Shown: positions 38,292-47,931, counted from the stretch's first letter. The stretch: DNA of 54,393 nt from an uncultured Prevotella sp. (GCA_900314455.1 OMVI01000058.1:1-54393), one strand, 5' to 3'. Translations and numbers: made by a program. Notes: a model not told the origin generated them from the letters alone.

Positions 38292-38635
38292 TGGAGATAG
38301 AAGTACTGAAGTCCAAGCTTCATTGCGTAAAAGTCACTGAGGCAAACCTCAACTACATGGGAAGCATAACCATCGACGAAGACCTCATGGATGCTGCCGA
38401 ACTAATCGCCGGGGAAAAAGTTCAGATTGTGGACAACAACAATGGCGAGCGGTTTGAGACATACATCATCAAGGGTGAGCGCGGTTCGGGTTGCATATGC
38501 CTTAACGGTGCAGCTGCCCGCAAGGTGCAAGTAGGCGATACAGTTATCATCATTGCATACGCTCTCATGGACTTTGAAGAGGCAAAGACTTTCAAGCCAA
38601 CAATAGTATTCCCTAAAGAAGGAAACAAGCTGTAG
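38291..38635 (+). CDS. panD: Aspartate 1-decarboxylase
   Basis: The 114-aa enzyme makes beta-alanine for PanC. It is self-processing: cleavage between Gly24 and Ser25 (NYMGSITID) generates the pyruvoyl cofactor; Lys9 and the Tyr and Arg of the active site region are in place. It is coupled to panC by a one-base overlap and ends at a strong terminator. This completes the last steps of pantothenate synthesis. Confidence 0.97.
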   Translation: MEIEVLKSKLHCVKVTEANLNYMGSITIDEDLMDAAELIAGEKVQIVDNNNGERFETYIIKGERGSGCICLNGAAARKVQVGDTVIIIAYALMDFEEAKTFKPTIVFPKEGNKL

Positions 38636-38660
38636 GAGATAAATTAGTGAAATCAAATAA

Positions 38661-38700
38661 AAACGGGACTTTCCTAATTGTTAGGAAAGTCCCGTTTTTT
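38661..38700. terminator. Bidirectional terminator between panD and tRNA-Tyr
   Basis: An 18-bp perfect stem (AAAACGGGACTTTCCTAA / its complement) with a 3-nt loop; A/T-rich flanks give T tails on both strands. It ends both convergent units. Confidence 0.9.
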
Positions 38701-38701
38701 G

Positions 38702-38783
38702 TGGGTGGTGATGGATTCGAACCACCGAAGCTAGAAGCAGCAGATTTACAGTCTGCCCCATTTGGCCACTCTGGAAACCACCC
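38702..38783 (-). tRNA. tRNA-Tyr (anticodon GTA)
   Basis: The 82-nt minus-strand sequence folds as a class II tRNA: acceptor GGGTGGT with its complement at the 3' end, anticodon loop with GTA (ACTGTAAATC), a long variable arm, and the TpsiC loop GGTTCGAATCC. CCA is not encoded. It has its own promoter upstream and a bidirectional terminator downstream. Confidence 0.96.
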
Positions 38784-38802
38784 AAGAGCGTTAAAGCGAG
38801 TG

Positions 38803-38834
38803 CAAAGGTAATACTTTTATATGTGAACGCCAAA
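38803..38834 (-). promoter_or_regulatory. Promoter of tRNA-Tyr
   Basis: TTTG (38831-38834), a 20-nt spacer and TACCTTTG (38803-38810), with the tRNA starting about 20 nt downstream. Confidence 0.8.
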
Positions 38835-38966
38835 CATCTCGTTAATTATTTTTTCATTTAACCCGGCTTATAAAAAACCTCGTGCGTTCTAACTTGTTAT
38901 AGATAAACTTATTACTTCTTTAGTGATTATGAACAAATTCTTTCTGTTCATTTGAATGAAATCGAA

Positions 38967-39566
38967 CTAATCATCCATAAGAGTTGAACTTCTGACACGA
39001 CTGAGCGTTTCCGGAGTCATTTGTAAATAACTTGCAATATAGACCAACGGAGCTCTTAGCACAACCTGTGGCGACATCTTACACATACGTTTGTAACGAT
39101 TCTGCGCAGTCTCGAAACGCACCAAGTCTGCATGCTGTTGACTTATAATTAGGCTTTCTTCAAGAATCTTACGATACAAAATTTGGATATTCACATTATG
39201 CATGGCAACTTCTTCAAGCCTAGCCTTAGGAAGTGCGAAAACAAGAGTGGGCTCAATAGCCTGAACCTGAAGCCGTGTCGGCTCTTCCTTGAACAGACTT
39301 TCAATACACATGAATATTGTGTGGTCTTCACCTAAATGCTCCGTTATCTCACGCCCGTTCTTATAGTAGTATTGACGGATAAGCCCTCGCTCTACATAAT
39401 ATATATACCGGCAAACTTCGCCCTCCTTAAGTATCATGTCACCTTTGGCGAACCGCATTGGAACAAGTATGCTCTCCAATGTATCCAGCTCGTCATGAGT
39501 CATCGTACTGTACTTTCTTGCCAATTCTCTGGCAATGTCCCGTTTGTCAACTATAGATTCTTTCAT
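38967..39566 (-). CDS. Crp/Fnr-family regulator
   Basis: The 199-aa protein has a cyclic-nucleotide-type sensor domain (about 25-125; GDMILKEGEVCRYIYYVERG) and a C-terminal helix-turn-helix ending IASYLQMTPETLSRVR. The typical cyclic-AMP contacts are not complete, as is usual for Bacteroidetes Crp-like regulators. It lacks the Fnr iron-sulphur cysteines. It is transcribed toward tRNA-Tyr, downstream of lepA, with a gap of 66 bp, and target genes cannot be inferred. Confidence 0.9.
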   Translation of the reverse strand: MKESIVDKRDIARELARKYSTMTHDELDTLESILVPMRFAKGDMILKEGEVCRYIYYVERGLIRQYYYKNGREITEHLGEDHTIFMCIESLFKEEPTRLQVQAIEPTLVFALPKARLEEVAMHNVNIQILYRKILEESLIISQQHADLVRFETAQNRYKRMCKMSPQVVLRAPLVYIASYLQMTPETLSRVRSSTLMDD

Positions 39567-39632
39567 TTTTGTCAGTGCTCCTTTGATAAGGAACTATAGG
39601 ATTTTAGGTTCTTTAATAAAATTACATTTAAA

Positions 39633-41414
39633 TCAATCGAGTTTCAGAACGGCAAGGAAAGCCTTTTGCGGCACCTGCACGTTTCCTATTTGTTTCATTC
39701 GTTTCTTTCCACGTTTTTGCTTTTCGAGCAACTTTCTTTTACGTGATATATCACCTCCATAACATTTTGCCGTTACATCCTTGCGGACCTGCTTTACAGT
39801 TTCACGGGCAACAATCTTCGCACCAATGGCAGCCTGGATGGCGATGTCGAACTGCTGGCGCGGAATAAGTGTTTTAAGCTTTTCGCACATCTTCCTACCC
39901 AAAGCAACAGCATTGCTCTCATGGGTCAAGGTCGACAAAGCATCAACAGGTTCCCCATTAAGAAGGATATCGAGCTTAGCCAACTTTGACGGACGAAAGC
40001 TGTCAATGTGGTAGTCGAAAGATGCATAACCCTTTGATATGCTCTTAAGCTTATCATAAAAGTCTATTACAATCTCACCAAGTGGCATCAGAAATATCAA
40101 CTCCAATCTGTCACCGCTCACATAGTTCTGACTGACAAGTTCTCCACGCTTGTCGAGACAGAGCTTCATTATCGGTCCGATAAAGCGACTTGACGTTATG
40201 ATGCTGGCACGTATATAAGGTTCCTCTATATGGTCAATGGAAGTAACATCAGGCAACCCCGATGGATTGTGCACCTCCTTAACATTACCATGCTTATCGT
40301 AAACTTTGTACGATACGTTCGGCACCGTTGTTATCACGTCCATATTGAACTCGCGGTCAAGACGTTCCTGAACGATTTCCATGTGTAGAAGTCCAAGGAA
40401 GCCACAACGGAAACCGAAGCCCAAAGCCTGCGAGCTTTCAGGTTGGAATGTCAGCGAAGCATCGTTCAATTGCAGCTTTTCCAAACTTGAGCGGAGATTC
40501 TCATAATCATTAGGATCTATTGGATAAACTCCGGCGAAGACCATTGGCTTAACCTCTTGGAAACCTTCTATGGCTTCTTTACACGGAGCATCAACATGAG
40601 TGATAGTATCTCCTACTTTCACCTCGGTTGCGTCCTTAATGCCACTGATGATATATCCCACCTCGCCTGTCTCAAGAACCGGCTTCGGAATCATATCCAT
40701 CTTGAGCACTCCGACTTCGTCTGCGGTATATTCCTGCCCAGTTTGGACGAACTTAACCTTATCGCCCTTTCGTATTTCGCCATTAACTACTTTACAAAGG
40801 GTTATAATTCCACGGAAAGAATTGAAAATAGAGTCGAATATAAGAGCCTGCAACGGAGCCTTAGGGTCGCCCTTGGGAGCCGGGATACGTTTCACAATAG
40901 CCTCAAGCATGGCCGGAACGCCCTCACCAGTCTTTCCACTTGCACGTATAATACTACTGCGGTCACAACCTATCAAGTCGACAATTTCATCTTCAACTTC
41001 GTCAGGCATGGCATTGGGCATGTCTATCTTGTTGATAACCGGTATAATCTCCAAGTCATGGTCTATAGCCATGTACAGATTGCTGATGGTCTGAGCCTGA
41101 ACGCCCTGTGTCGAATCAACGACAAGCAATGCTCCCTCGCAAGCCGCAATACTGCGCGAGACTTCATAAGAGAAGTCCACATGTCCCGGAGTATCTATCA
41201 GGTTCAGAATATATTTTTCGCCGTTATACGCATATTCCATTTGGATTGCATGGCTCTTAATAGTAATTCCCCGCTCTCGCTCCAAATCCATGTCGTCAAG
41301 CATCTGTCCCTCAGTTATCTGGATTGTCTTCGTGTACTCCAGCAAACGGTCTGCAAGGGTGCTCTTACCATGGTCTATATGCGCTATAATGCAAAAGTTT
41401 CGTATATTATTCAT
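39633..41414 (-). CDS. lepA: Elongation factor 4 (LepA) GTPase
   Basis: The 593-aa protein starts at 41414 ([19 protein letters not shown]); an earlier ATG at 41471 gives a non-conserved extension. It has the G1 AHIDHGKST (10-18), the ERERGITI switch, DTPGHVDF, and NKIDMPNA motifs, then domains II, III, V and the LepA-specific C-terminal domain. It promotes back-translocation or ribosome rescue. It is divergent from a small lipoprotein gene. Confidence 0.97.
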   Translation of the reverse strand: MNNIRNFCIIAHIDHGKSTLADRLLEYTKTIQITEGQMLDDMDLERERGITIKSHAIQMEYAYNGEKYILNLIDTPGHVDFSYEVSRSIAACEGALLVVDSTQGVQAQTISNLYMAIDHDLEIIPVINKIDMPNAMPDEVEDEIVDLIGCDRSSIIRASGKTGEGVPAMLEAIVKRIPAPKGDPKAPLQALIFDSIFNSFRGIITLCKVVNGEIRKGDKVKFVQTGQEYTADEVGVLKMDMIPKPVLETGEVGYIISGIKDATEVKVGDTITHVDAPCKEAIEGFQEVKPMVFAGVYPIDPNDYENLRSSLEKLQLNDASLTFQPESSQALGFGFRCGFLGLLHMEIVQERLDREFNMDVITTVPNVSYKVYDKHGNVKEVHNPSGLPDVTSIDHIEEPYIRASIITSSRFIGPIMKLCLDKRGELVSQNYVSGDRLELIFLMPLGEIVIDFYDKLKSISKGYASFDYHIDSFRPSKLAKLDILLNGEPVDALSTLTHESNAVALGRKMCEKLKTLIPRQQFDIAIQAAIGAKIVARETVKQVRKDVTAKCYGGDISRKRKLLEKQKRGKKRMKQIGNVQVPQKAFLAVLKLD

Positions 41415-41524
41415 CAGTAAAGCAATCTTTAGCTTTGCAAATTTAACAATAAAAAATGAGATAAAGCACAAAAAAAAAGATTTTTGAAAGAAATTTGATT
41501 AACTTTGCACAAAAAGCGGAACAA

Positions 41525-41920
41525 ATGAAGTATATATTTATTTTAGTATTAGTTCTATTCTGCTTTTCTGCCTGTCAGGAAAGCCTTGAAAAACGTGCTG
41601 CACGCGAGTTGAAAGAGTATACTTTGAAGAAATGCCCTACTCCTATCATCAACGATGTCCAAACCGACAGCGCAAACTATGAGCCTGAAACAAAGACGAT
41701 ACACTATTATCAGAAGTTATGCAACCAGGCGGATAACGCTGAGGCAATAAACCAGCACAAATCTGAAATCGTCAGTTCCATGAAAGATAACCTCAAGGCT
41801 AACACGGCAAATAAGACCTATAAGGACAACGGTTTCAATTTCAGATACACCTATCGGTCTCAGAAAGAGCCAAATAAAATAATTCTTGACGTCACATTCA
41901 CTCCGAAGGATTACAAATAG
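41525..41920 (+). CDS. Small lipoprotein of unknown function
   Basis: The 131-aa product starts at the second in-frame ATG (41525), which gives a clean lipoprotein signal (MKYIFILVLVLFCFSAC, Cys17). The mature part is charged, with TKTIHYYQKLCNQ and FNFRYTYRSQKEPNKI. No domain is recognised. A -7 box TAACTTTG lies at 41500-41507 just upstream. It ends convergent with the TPR gene. Confidence 0.65.
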   Translation: MKYIFILVLVLFCFSACQESLEKRAARELKEYTLKKCPTPIINDVQTDSANYEPETKTIHYYQKLCNQADNAEAINQHKSEIVSSMKDNLKANTANKTYKDNGFNFRYTYRSQKEPNKIILDVTFTPKDYK

Positions 41921-41924
41921 GTCA

Positions 41925-42470
41925 CTATTTGCCTTCCTCACGCCTACGGAGCCGTTGTGTAGCCAAAATGGTCTGCCTTAGATTTCTAGCCTCTTCAAGT
42001 TTAGGCCAACGTTTCTGAATATAGTCAAGCTGCTGCAAGGCAATACTAAAAGCGTGCTCCTGCGCATAGCAGTATGCCCTATTAAACCAATAACTACTGT
42101 TATCAGGATTTACTTCTATGGCATGAGTGAAGTCGGCAATGGCACTATCGTACTTCTCCGTTCGCAGTCGGGACATCGCACGAGTCTCATAGATGTCAAC
42201 GACGAACGGATTTAACTCTATTGCATGACTACAATCCGACTCTGCACCAGCATAATCCTCTAAATGATATTTTGAAAGTCCGCTTAGATACCACGCATCA
42301 TACTTGTCAGGCCGTAGCCCCAACACACGCTGGAAGATTTGCAGGGCGACTACATAGTACCCCATATCAAGTGAGCGATGCCCTTCTTCCATCATCTTCT
42401 TTATATTGTATTGTGCGAAGACTGGTGTAGAAAGAAGGGCAAGTATGACTATTAGAACTAACTTCTTCAA
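41925..42470 (-). CDS. Secreted tetratricopeptide (TPR) protein
   Basis: The 181-aa product is given from a TTG at 42470, which yields a typical signal peptide (KKLVLIVILALLSTPVFAQ). A longer frame from 42542 would overlap def by 53 bp and prepend non-signal sequence, so it is less likely; an ATT directly upstream is also possible. The mature part has at least three TPR repeats, e.g. AWYLSGLSKYHLEDYAGAES and YWFNRAYCYAQEHAFSIALQ. It is last in the SPOR-ruvX-def-TPR operon, 19 bp after def. Such repeats bind partners; the partner is unknown. Confidence 0.7.
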   Translation of the reverse strand: MKKLVLIVILALLSTPVFAQYNIKKMMEEGHRSLDMGYYVVALQIFQRVLGLRPDKYDAWYLSGLSKYHLEDYAGAESDCSHAIELNPFVVDIYETRAMSRLRTEKYDSAIADFTHAIEVNPDNSSYWFNRAYCYAQEHAFSIALQQLDYIQKRWPKLEEARNLRQTILATQRLRRREEGK

Positions 42471-42489
42471 TGATTTTATGTAAGAATCC

Positions 42490-43050
42490 TTACTTCTTGT
42501 AAGGCTTGATACGGTATCCGCAACGAACCTTTCCGGCAGCAAGAGCCTTAAGCTTACTACGTATCATCTGCTTACGGAAAGGACTAAGATGGTCGATGAA
42601 CATAGTTCCTTCAAGATGGTCGAACTCATGCTGCACGACACGTGCCAAGTAACCGTCAACCCATTCGTCGTGAGGTTTAAAGTCTTCATCTACATATTTA
42701 ATATGTACACGTTTCGCCCTCTTCACGCTTTCGTGAATTCCAGGCAGTGACAGACACCCCTCTTCAAGATTATCCGTCTGACTATCATCATACTCTATGA
42801 TATGACCATTGATGTAAGCACGCCTGTAATCCTTGTACTCAGGCAATTCATCGCTTAACGGGTCGAGGTCGATGATAACCACGCGAATACTCTTTCCTAT
42901 CTGCGGAGCAGCAAGTCCGACACCGTCGCTGGCTGTATTAGTTTCGAACATGTCGGCAATGAGAGTCTTAATGTCAGGATAATCTTCGGTAATATCTTGA
43001 GCCACCTTACGCAAAACAGGCTGCCCGTAAATATAAATTGGTAATGTCAT
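42490..43050 (-). CDS. def: Peptide deformylase
   Basis: The 186-aa metalloenzyme removes the formyl group from nascent proteins. The three motifs are GVGLAAPQIG (about 43-52), EEGCLSLPGI (about 96-105) and VVQHEFDHLEG (about 139-149), together supplying Cys, two His and the catalytic Glu. Length is normal. It is 37 bp after ruvX. Confidence 0.97.
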   Translation of the reverse strand: MTLPIYIYGQPVLRKVAQDITEDYPDIKTLIADMFETNTASDGVGLAAPQIGKSIRVVIIDLDPLSDELPEYKDYRRAYINGHIIEYDDSQTDNLEEGCLSLPGIHESVKRAKRVHIKYVDEDFKPHDEWVDGYLARVVQHEFDHLEGTMFIDHLSPFRKQMIRSKLKALAAGKVRCGYRIKPYKK

Positions 43051-43087
43051 TAATCTGTTTTGTTCTTAATCTATTAAAGAATTATTA

Positions 43088-43507
43088 TTATCTGCCCAAC
43101 GATGTCATGTAGTCTTGAAGGATAATCGTAGCAGACACCGCATCAACCAAGCCCTTATCCTCCCTTCGGCGTTTCTTCTTGACGCCTCCATCAATGATGG
43201 CACGATGAGCAATCACCGATGTAAAACGCTCATCGTAATAATCAATCGGGACAGAAGGCATGGCAGTCCGCCATCTATTGACGAACTGCTCTACCCTTTT
43301 CAAGTTCTCACTGGGTTCACCGTTAGGCTGTACTGGCTTGCCAATAACTATTCTCTCTACATCTTCACGAGTTACATAATCCTTCAGAAAGTCCATCAAC
43401 TCATGCGTCGGAACAGCAGTCAAGGCATTGGCAATTATCCTCATCGGGTCTGTAACAGCCAGTCCTGTCCGTTTCTTTCCGTAGTCTATAGAGAGAATTC
43501 TTCCCAC
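43088..43507 (-). CDS. ruvX: Putative Holliday junction resolvase (RuvX/YqgF)
   Basis: The 139-aa RNase H-fold nuclease starts at a GTG (43507). It has ILSIDYGKKRTGLAV (4-18) with the first catalytic Asp, PIDYYDERFTS (about 85-95), and the C-terminal KGLVDAVSATIILQDYM. The family acts on Holliday junctions or in rRNA processing. It is 19 bp after the SPOR lipoprotein gene. Confidence 0.93.
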   Translation of the reverse strand: MGRILSIDYGKKRTGLAVTDPMRIIANALTAVPTHELMDFLKDYVTREDVERIVIGKPVQPNGEPSENLKRVEQFVNRWRTAMPSVPIDYYDERFTSVIAHRAIIDGGVKKKRRREDKGLVDAVSATIILQDYMTSLGR

Positions 43508-43526
43508 CGTAATCCTTTAGATGATA

Positions 43527-44063
43527 TTATTTAGCAAGAATCCAAGCGTCGCCCTTAGGATTATACAGCGAGCCACGTATTGCATTACGGCTTGTTACAG
43601 CATCGCCTTTAGTATCTGCCGTTGCTGAAATAACACGGTAGTATGTGGTACCATTGATATCAGCTGAAGCTTCTGTAGCCTTATAGCCTGCCCTCTGCAA
43701 ACGAGCGAGAAGGTCATCGGCATTCGCCTTGATAGAATAAGAGCCAACTACAACGCTAAATGCTTTCAAAGGCTCACCACTTTCATAGTTGACATTCTCG
43801 TGGCGAACAGTTACATTATCATTATTGTCGACAACCCGTGTCTGGTCGGCAGGTCTCTGGTCGAGCGGAGCTACAACAGGAACCGTAGTATCGGTAGTAG
43901 TTGTTGCCGGCTCAGGCTGGGTATTTGTAGTATTGGCATTGTATGCTTGCTCCTGCGCCTGGGCTTTGTCATAAGCCTTGCGGTATGCACTTTCACTAGA
44001 TTTACAACTTGTAAATACTAAAGCTACACAAGCAACGGCACCTAAAAACACAATTTTCTTCAT
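43527..44063 (-). CDS. SPOR-domain lipoprotein
   Basis: The 178-aa protein starts at 44063 (MKKIVFLGAVACVALVFTSC, lipobox Cys20); an upstream ATG at 44135 gives a non-signal extension. A low-complexity Gln/Thr-rich linker follows, then a C-terminal SPOR domain (about 95-178; SVVVGSYSIKANADDLLARL). SPOR domains bind glycan strands bare of stem peptides, usually at division sites. It begins the SPOR-ruvX-def-TPR operon, with a promoter at 44092-44124. Confidence 0.9.
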   Translation of the reverse strand: MKKIVFLGAVACVALVFTSCKSSESAYRKAYDKAQAQEQAYNANTTNTQPEPATTTTDTTVPVVAPLDQRPADQTRVVDNNDNVTVRHENVNYESGEPLKAFSVVVGSYSIKANADDLLARLQRAGYKATEASADINGTTYYRVISATADTKGDAVTSRNAIRGSLYNPKGDAWILAK

Positions 44064-44091
44064 AATCGTAGATTCTCTATTATTGGAAAAA

Positions 44092-44124
44092 CAAATGTAA
44101 TTTATTATTCTGCGAAGATACAAA
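44092..44124 (-). promoter_or_regulatory. Promoter of the SPOR operon
   Basis: TTTG (44121-44124), a 21-nt spacer and TACATTTG (44092-44099) on the minus strand, about 30 bp before the ATG. Confidence 0.65.
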
Positions 44125-44321
44125 TTTCTTTCCAAATGAAACAGGCTATCGACAATAAAGTTTGTTAAATAAACGTTTTACAACTTTTTTAACATTAAAT
44201 AGAGAAACAAATATGCGTTAATATGAAAAGTTTTTCTAAATTTGCGATTGAAAACACGGACGATAAAGTGTTCAAACACCTTTTCGTACCATTCTTGATA
44301 CTAATTAAAAACAATACGATT

Positions 44322-44537
44322 ATGAAGACACTTGGTTACATTGGTGCATTTCTCGGTGGCGCAATTGCAGGCGCAGCCCTTGGTTTACTGTTGGCACCTG
44401 AAAAAGGAGCAGACACACGTACGAAGATTTCTGACGCTGTAGACGACTTCTGCAAGAAACATGACATCAAACTCTCCCGCAAGGAAATGGACGAGTTTGT
44501 TGACGACATAAAGGATTCAACCGAGACAGCAGAGTAA
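44322..44537 (+). CDS. YtxH-like membrane protein
   Basis: The 71-aa protein starts at 44322 (MKTLGYIGAFLGGAIAGAAL), not at 44223, where the frame is not family-like. It has one Gly/Ala-rich helix followed by LLLAPEKGADTR, the YtxH hallmark, and a charged tail. YtxH proteins are stress-linked small membrane proteins of unclear role. It is first of a three-gene operon with the holin-like gene. Confidence 0.85.
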   Translation: MKTLGYIGAFLGGAIAGAALGLLLAPEKGADTRTKISDAVDDFCKKHDIKLSRKEMDEFVDDIKDSTETAE

Positions 44538-44540
44538 GCT

Positions 44541-44894
44541 ATGTTCTCCAACGACAATAATGTTGAGACTATAGCACAGCTTGTCGAAGTGCTAAAACAT
44601 TACATCGGGCTTCAGTCGGAGTACGTGAGGCTCGATGTAATTGAGAAGGTCGTGCGCCTGTTGACAGCCGTTGCAGTCATCTTGGTGTTCAGTCTTCTCC
44701 TTATCATCGCACTCATTTATTTCTCCTTTGCAGCAGCCTACTTGATAGCGCCAATGATACACTCCATTGCCGGTGCTTTTGCAATAATAGGAGCATTCTA
44801 TGTTGTACTGCTCATATTATTTATATTGTGCCGTCATCGTCTTGTAGAGCGTCCGCTAGTAAGGTTTTTGGCGAATATGTTAATGTCTAAGTGA
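44541..44894 (+). CDS. Phage-holin-family membrane protein
   Basis: The 117-aa protein has an amphipathic N-terminus (about 1-40), then two membrane hairpin helices (about 42-68 and 75-98), matching the Phage_holin_3_6 / Holin-X layout. These are chromosomal accessory membrane proteins often next to YtxH genes, not lysis proteins of a phage; no phage gene is nearby. It begins 3 bp after the YtxH stop. Confidence 0.85.
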   Translation: MFSNDNNVETIAQLVEVLKHYIGLQSEYVRLDVIEKVVRLLTAVAVILVFSLLLIIALIYFSFAAAYLIAPMIHSIAGAFAIIGAFYVVLLILFILCRHRLVERPLVRFLANMLMSK

Positions 44895-44896
44895 TT

Positions 44897-45154
44897 ATGC
44901 AACAGAATACTATCGAAACAGAAAGTCCTGTTTACAACAACCTTGATGAGATACGCCTACGCAAGGCCCAGTTGCTTACAGACATTGCAAAGGACAACAA
45001 CCGGATGAGAAAGATGTGGGACAGCTTGTTCCACAAGAGGAGTAGCGGGAAGAAAACTCCGTCAAAACGCTTCTCGGGATTACTGAGTACGGGAGCCGGA
45101 GTTCTTGACGGCGCTCTTCTGGCATGGAAACTTTACCGCAAATTCAAGCGGTAA
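44897..45154 (+). CDS. Hypothetical protein of the YtxH-holin operon
   Basis: The 85-aa protein is given from ATG 44897; a GTG at 44891 would overlap the holin gene's stop by 4 bp and is also possible. It has a charged N-terminal helix (EIRLRKAQLLTDIAKDNNRM), a basic middle, and a hydrophobic C-terminal patch (GLLSTGAGVLDGALLAWKL) that may associate with the membrane. No domain is recognised; its place suggests it works with the holin-like protein. Confidence 0.75.
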   Translation: MQQNTIETESPVYNNLDEIRLRKAQLLTDIAKDNNRMRKMWDSLFHKRSSGKKTPSKRFSGLLSTGAGVLDGALLAWKLYRKFKR

Positions 45155-45179
45155 GGCTTCGTTATTTTATTTCTTTCTA

Positions 45180-45950
45180 TCAGCAATCAATCGTCAGACC
45201 GTCGTAGGCAAAATGGAAACCATCCGGCAGTCTGCTTTCTGCTTCATCATACAACCCTATATCGTGGGTCATGTGGATGAAGTAAGTACGCTTCGCACCC
45301 AACTTTATTGAGAATTTAATGGCATCATCCACCAATTGATGGGAATGATGAACCTTCGTCCATCGCAAAGCGTTCACCACAAGAGTATCTATCCCCTGCA
45401 AATAAGGATATTCCTCATCCGATATAGTTTTCATATCGGTTATATAGGCAAGATTACCAAACTTATAGCCCAAAATCGGCAACTTGTCATGCATAACTTC
45501 AACCGGCATCACATCGACATCACCAATCTTGAAGCCGACGTGCTTTTCAATAGTGTGGAGTTTCAGTTTAGGCACACCGGGATAGAGGTGCTCCGCAAAA
45601 CAGTAAGGCATTGAAAGGCGAAGACCTTCAACAGTTCCTTTGTTGGCATAAATGTCAACATCGCCGAACTTGCAGAAGGGACGCAAATCATCTATGCCCC
45701 CAACGTGGTCATAATGTATATGGGTAAGGAGTACGCCGTCTATTTTCTTGTATGGCTGCTGCAATATCTGCTGCCGGAAGTCAGGACCGCAGTCAATGAG
45801 AATTCTTGTCGAAGCCGTCTCTAGCAATGCCGATGTACGAAACCTTTTATCCCGCGGGTCACTGCTACGGCACACCTCACACGTACAGCCGATAACCGGC
45901 ACGCCACTCGATGTTCCCGTACCTAAGAATGTTAGTTTACGATTTGCCAC
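45180..45950 (-). CDS. MBL-fold metal-dependent hydrolase (PhnP-like)
   Basis: The 256-aa protein starts at a GTG (45950). It begins with LTFLGTGTSSGVPVIGC and has CxCxxC (CTCEVC, about 23-28), suggesting a structural zinc. The metal site THIHYDHVGG is at about 75-84. The set matches PhnP-like cyclic phosphodiesterases and RNase Z relatives. It is downstream of murB in the same operon (20 bp gap). Substrate unknown. Confidence 0.88.
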   Translation of the reverse strand: MANRKLTFLGTGTSSGVPVIGCTCEVCRSSDPRDKRFRTSALLETASTRILIDCGPDFRQQILQQPYKKIDGVLLTHIHYDHVGGIDDLRPFCKFGDVDIYANKGTVEGLRLSMPYCFAEHLYPGVPKLKLHTIEKHVGFKIGDVDVMPVEVMHDKLPILGYKFGNLAYITDMKTISDEEYPYLQGIDTLVVNALRWTKVHHSHQLVDDAIKFSIKLGAKRTYFIHMTHDIGLYDEAESRLPDGFHFAYDGLTIDC

Positions 45951-45970
45951 GCAACTGTCTCCCTACATTA

Positions 45971-47008
45971 TTATATTATATTCACCTCAGGATAAAGCTC
46001 AAGCCCGAACTTTGCCTTTACATCGCGTTGTATTGCATGCATCAGCTTTACGACATCATTGCCTGTGGCGCCGCCATTGTTGACTAGAACTAGCGCCTGC
46101 TTGTCGTGAACGGCAGCCGGTCCGAGGCTTTTACCCTTCCAGCCGCACTGGTCAATCATCCAACCGGCAGGAATTTTGTATTCTTTTGATGAGCCATCCT
46201 TCGAAGGCATCTCATAATACCTCAACTCAGGAAACTTTGCCATTAACTTCACGAAAGTCTCTTCGTCAACGATTGGATTCATAAAGAAGCTCCCTGCATT
46301 CCCCTGAACTTTGGGGTCAGGCAACTTAGCATTACGAATTTCAATGACAATATTACGCACGTCCTCTGCCGTAGGATTTATTATCCCTTTTGAAGCCAGA
46401 GCCGAACGAATGTTGCCATAGTCAAGCTTAGGAGTAAAAGTCTTGCTAAACCTGTAAGTGACGTATGTTACCAGATACTTATTCTTCCATTCATGCTTGA
46501 AGCGGCTTTGACGATAGCTGTACTGGCATTGCTGATTGGTGAAGTGGCAGACTTTTCCCGTTGATATCTCCACAGCCTCGACATCTGTGATTAAGTCCAT
46601 AGCCTCAACGCCGTAAGCACCGATATTCTGCACGGCACTTGCGCCAACCTCACCGGGAATGATACTCATGTTCTCAGCACCATACAAGTTATGCTTCAGG
46701 CTCCATGCCACAATATCGTCCCATATCTCGCCAGAGCCACAACGGACGAGCACGTTCTCGTTGTCAGAACCGCTCTCCTCTATCTGTATGCCTTTAATAC
46801 CGGAGTGAACTACAGTACCGTTATAGTCGCCGGTAAGCAAGAGATCACTCCCCTCGCCTATTATCAGCAAAGGCTTGTCTGCTTCAGTGAGCGAGCCCAC
46901 AAGCTTCTTTGCCTCGTCCGTACTTCCGTATTCAACAAATCTCCTGCACTTGACATTGAAGCCAAAGGTATTGTAGTCTAAAAGATTATAATTCCATTCG
47001 TCAATCAT
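45971..47008 (-). CDS. murB: UDP-N-acetylenolpyruvoylglucosamine reductase
   Basis: The 345-aa FAD enzyme makes UDP-MurNAc for peptidoglycan. It has LIIGEGSDLLLTGDYNG (about 48-64), SIIPGEVGASAVQNIGAYG (about 116-134) and the catalytic NAGSFFMNP (about 240-248). It is the long type I form, as in E. coli. It is middle of a three-gene operon with a DUF4348 lipoprotein and an MBL protein. Confidence 0.96.
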   Translation of the reverse strand: MIDEWNYNLLDYNTFGFNVKCRRFVEYGSTDEAKKLVGSLTEADKPLLIIGEGSDLLLTGDYNGTVVHSGIKGIQIEESGSDNENVLVRCGSGEIWDDIVAWSLKHNLYGAENMSIIPGEVGASAVQNIGAYGVEAMDLITDVEAVEISTGKVCHFTNQQCQYSYRQSRFKHEWKNKYLVTYVTYRFSKTFTPKLDYGNIRSALASKGIINPTAEDVRNIVIEIRNAKLPDPKVQGNAGSFFMNPIVDEETFVKLMAKFPELRYYEMPSKDGSSKEYKIPAGWMIDQCGWKGKSLGPAAVHDKQALVLVNNGGATGNDVVKLMHAIQRDVKAKFGLELYPEVNII

Positions 47009-47043
47009 ATTATAACCGTTTCAATATCACTCTTCATCGAAAT

Positions 47044-47904
47044 TTAATAAGCATTCAACTTGACAAGACGCCAACTGTTGCCATGACGGTTGAATATAAG
47101 CTGCGTCTCAAGTCCGTTTGAAAGGCCCTTGAAATCCAATATCTTTCTGTTGCCCTCACCATATTTCTGTCCGTAGATGATATTATATATAACATCCTTC
47201 GGTACTTGCGGAAGGAATGAACTCCAATCTGATGCGGGTATCTTCGTGCTTATTATGTTTGTCTCTTCTCCGTTAGGGTCGGCACCGCGATAAGGAAGCG
47301 GATCTTTAATCATGCCACGGCCGTCGGCAGCGAAGAACTTTTGAAGGAACTTCAGGAAAGAAGCATTCTTTGACGTACTGAAGTCGATGTTCCTAACCTG
47401 GTTCAAGCGCCATTTACCATTCGGATGGTCGAAGCAGAACTGCTCAACTTTACCTTCAGCCAGGTGTATACGCTCAACGACTACAGTGTCAATCTTCGTC
47501 GATTTGGAAGCGTCCATCTGTTTCTCATTGTCGAAAATAAGTGTATAGTAGCCTTGCGGACGGAAAAATTTATCCATCTTCCATTGCTTCTTCTGCAACT
47601 GTACAGTATGTTGCTGCCTGTCAGTTATGGTTGTTATAGGCAAAGGAAAATCTGTTCGTGCCTTCTGGACTTTAGGACTTGCAATGAAGTTGAAGAAGAA
47701 ATCATCGAAGAGTTGGTCAGCAGCCTTTGGCATCGGGGTCTCTGCAATGATTTCAGCCATAGTGTCGCTGTCGGCTGACGTGTCACTGTCGAGCGAGTCA
47801 ACAGTCGTAGAGTCGTCGACGGGTGTTGCCTTCTCGCTCTTACAACCATCAAAGAACATCATTGAAACGCATAAGGCGAAAACAATGTAAACACTTTTTC
47901 TCAT
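47044..47904 (-). CDS. DUF4348 lipoprotein
   Basis: The 286-aa protein starts at 47904 (MRKSVYIVFALCVSMMFFDG then Cys21); the upstream ATG at 47961 overlaps the promoter and gives no signal. A Ser/Asp/Thr-rich linker follows, then the DUF4348 core with ETPMPKAADQLFDDFFFNF (about 57-75) and C-terminal GLSNGLETQLIFNRHGNSWR. The role is unknown. It is first of the lipoprotein-murB-MBL operon with a consensus promoter. Confidence 0.85.
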   Translation of the reverse strand: MRKSVYIVFALCVSMMFFDGCKSEKATPVDDSTTVDSLDSDTSADSDTMAEIIAETPMPKAADQLFDDFFFNFIASPKVQKARTDFPLPITTITDRQQHTVQLQKKQWKMDKFFRPQGYYTLIFDNEKQMDASKSTKIDTVVVERIHLAEGKVEQFCFDHPNGKWRLNQVRNIDFSTSKNASFLKFLQKFFAADGRGMIKDPLPYRGADPNGEETNIISTKIPASDWSSFLPQVPKDVIYNIIYGQKYGEGNRKILDFKGLSNGLETQLIFNRHGNSWRLVKLNAY

Positions 47905-47931
47905 AATTCTCTCATATTCATAAATATGCCG

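Noticed and set aside
40557-41420. A 287-codon plus-strand frame
   Set aside because: It lies wholly antisense within lepA and has no domain.
44223-44894. Prophage lysis cassette because of the holin-like gene
   Set aside because: No endolysin, capsid or integrase gene is nearby; YtxH plus this holin-like family is a chromosomal pair.
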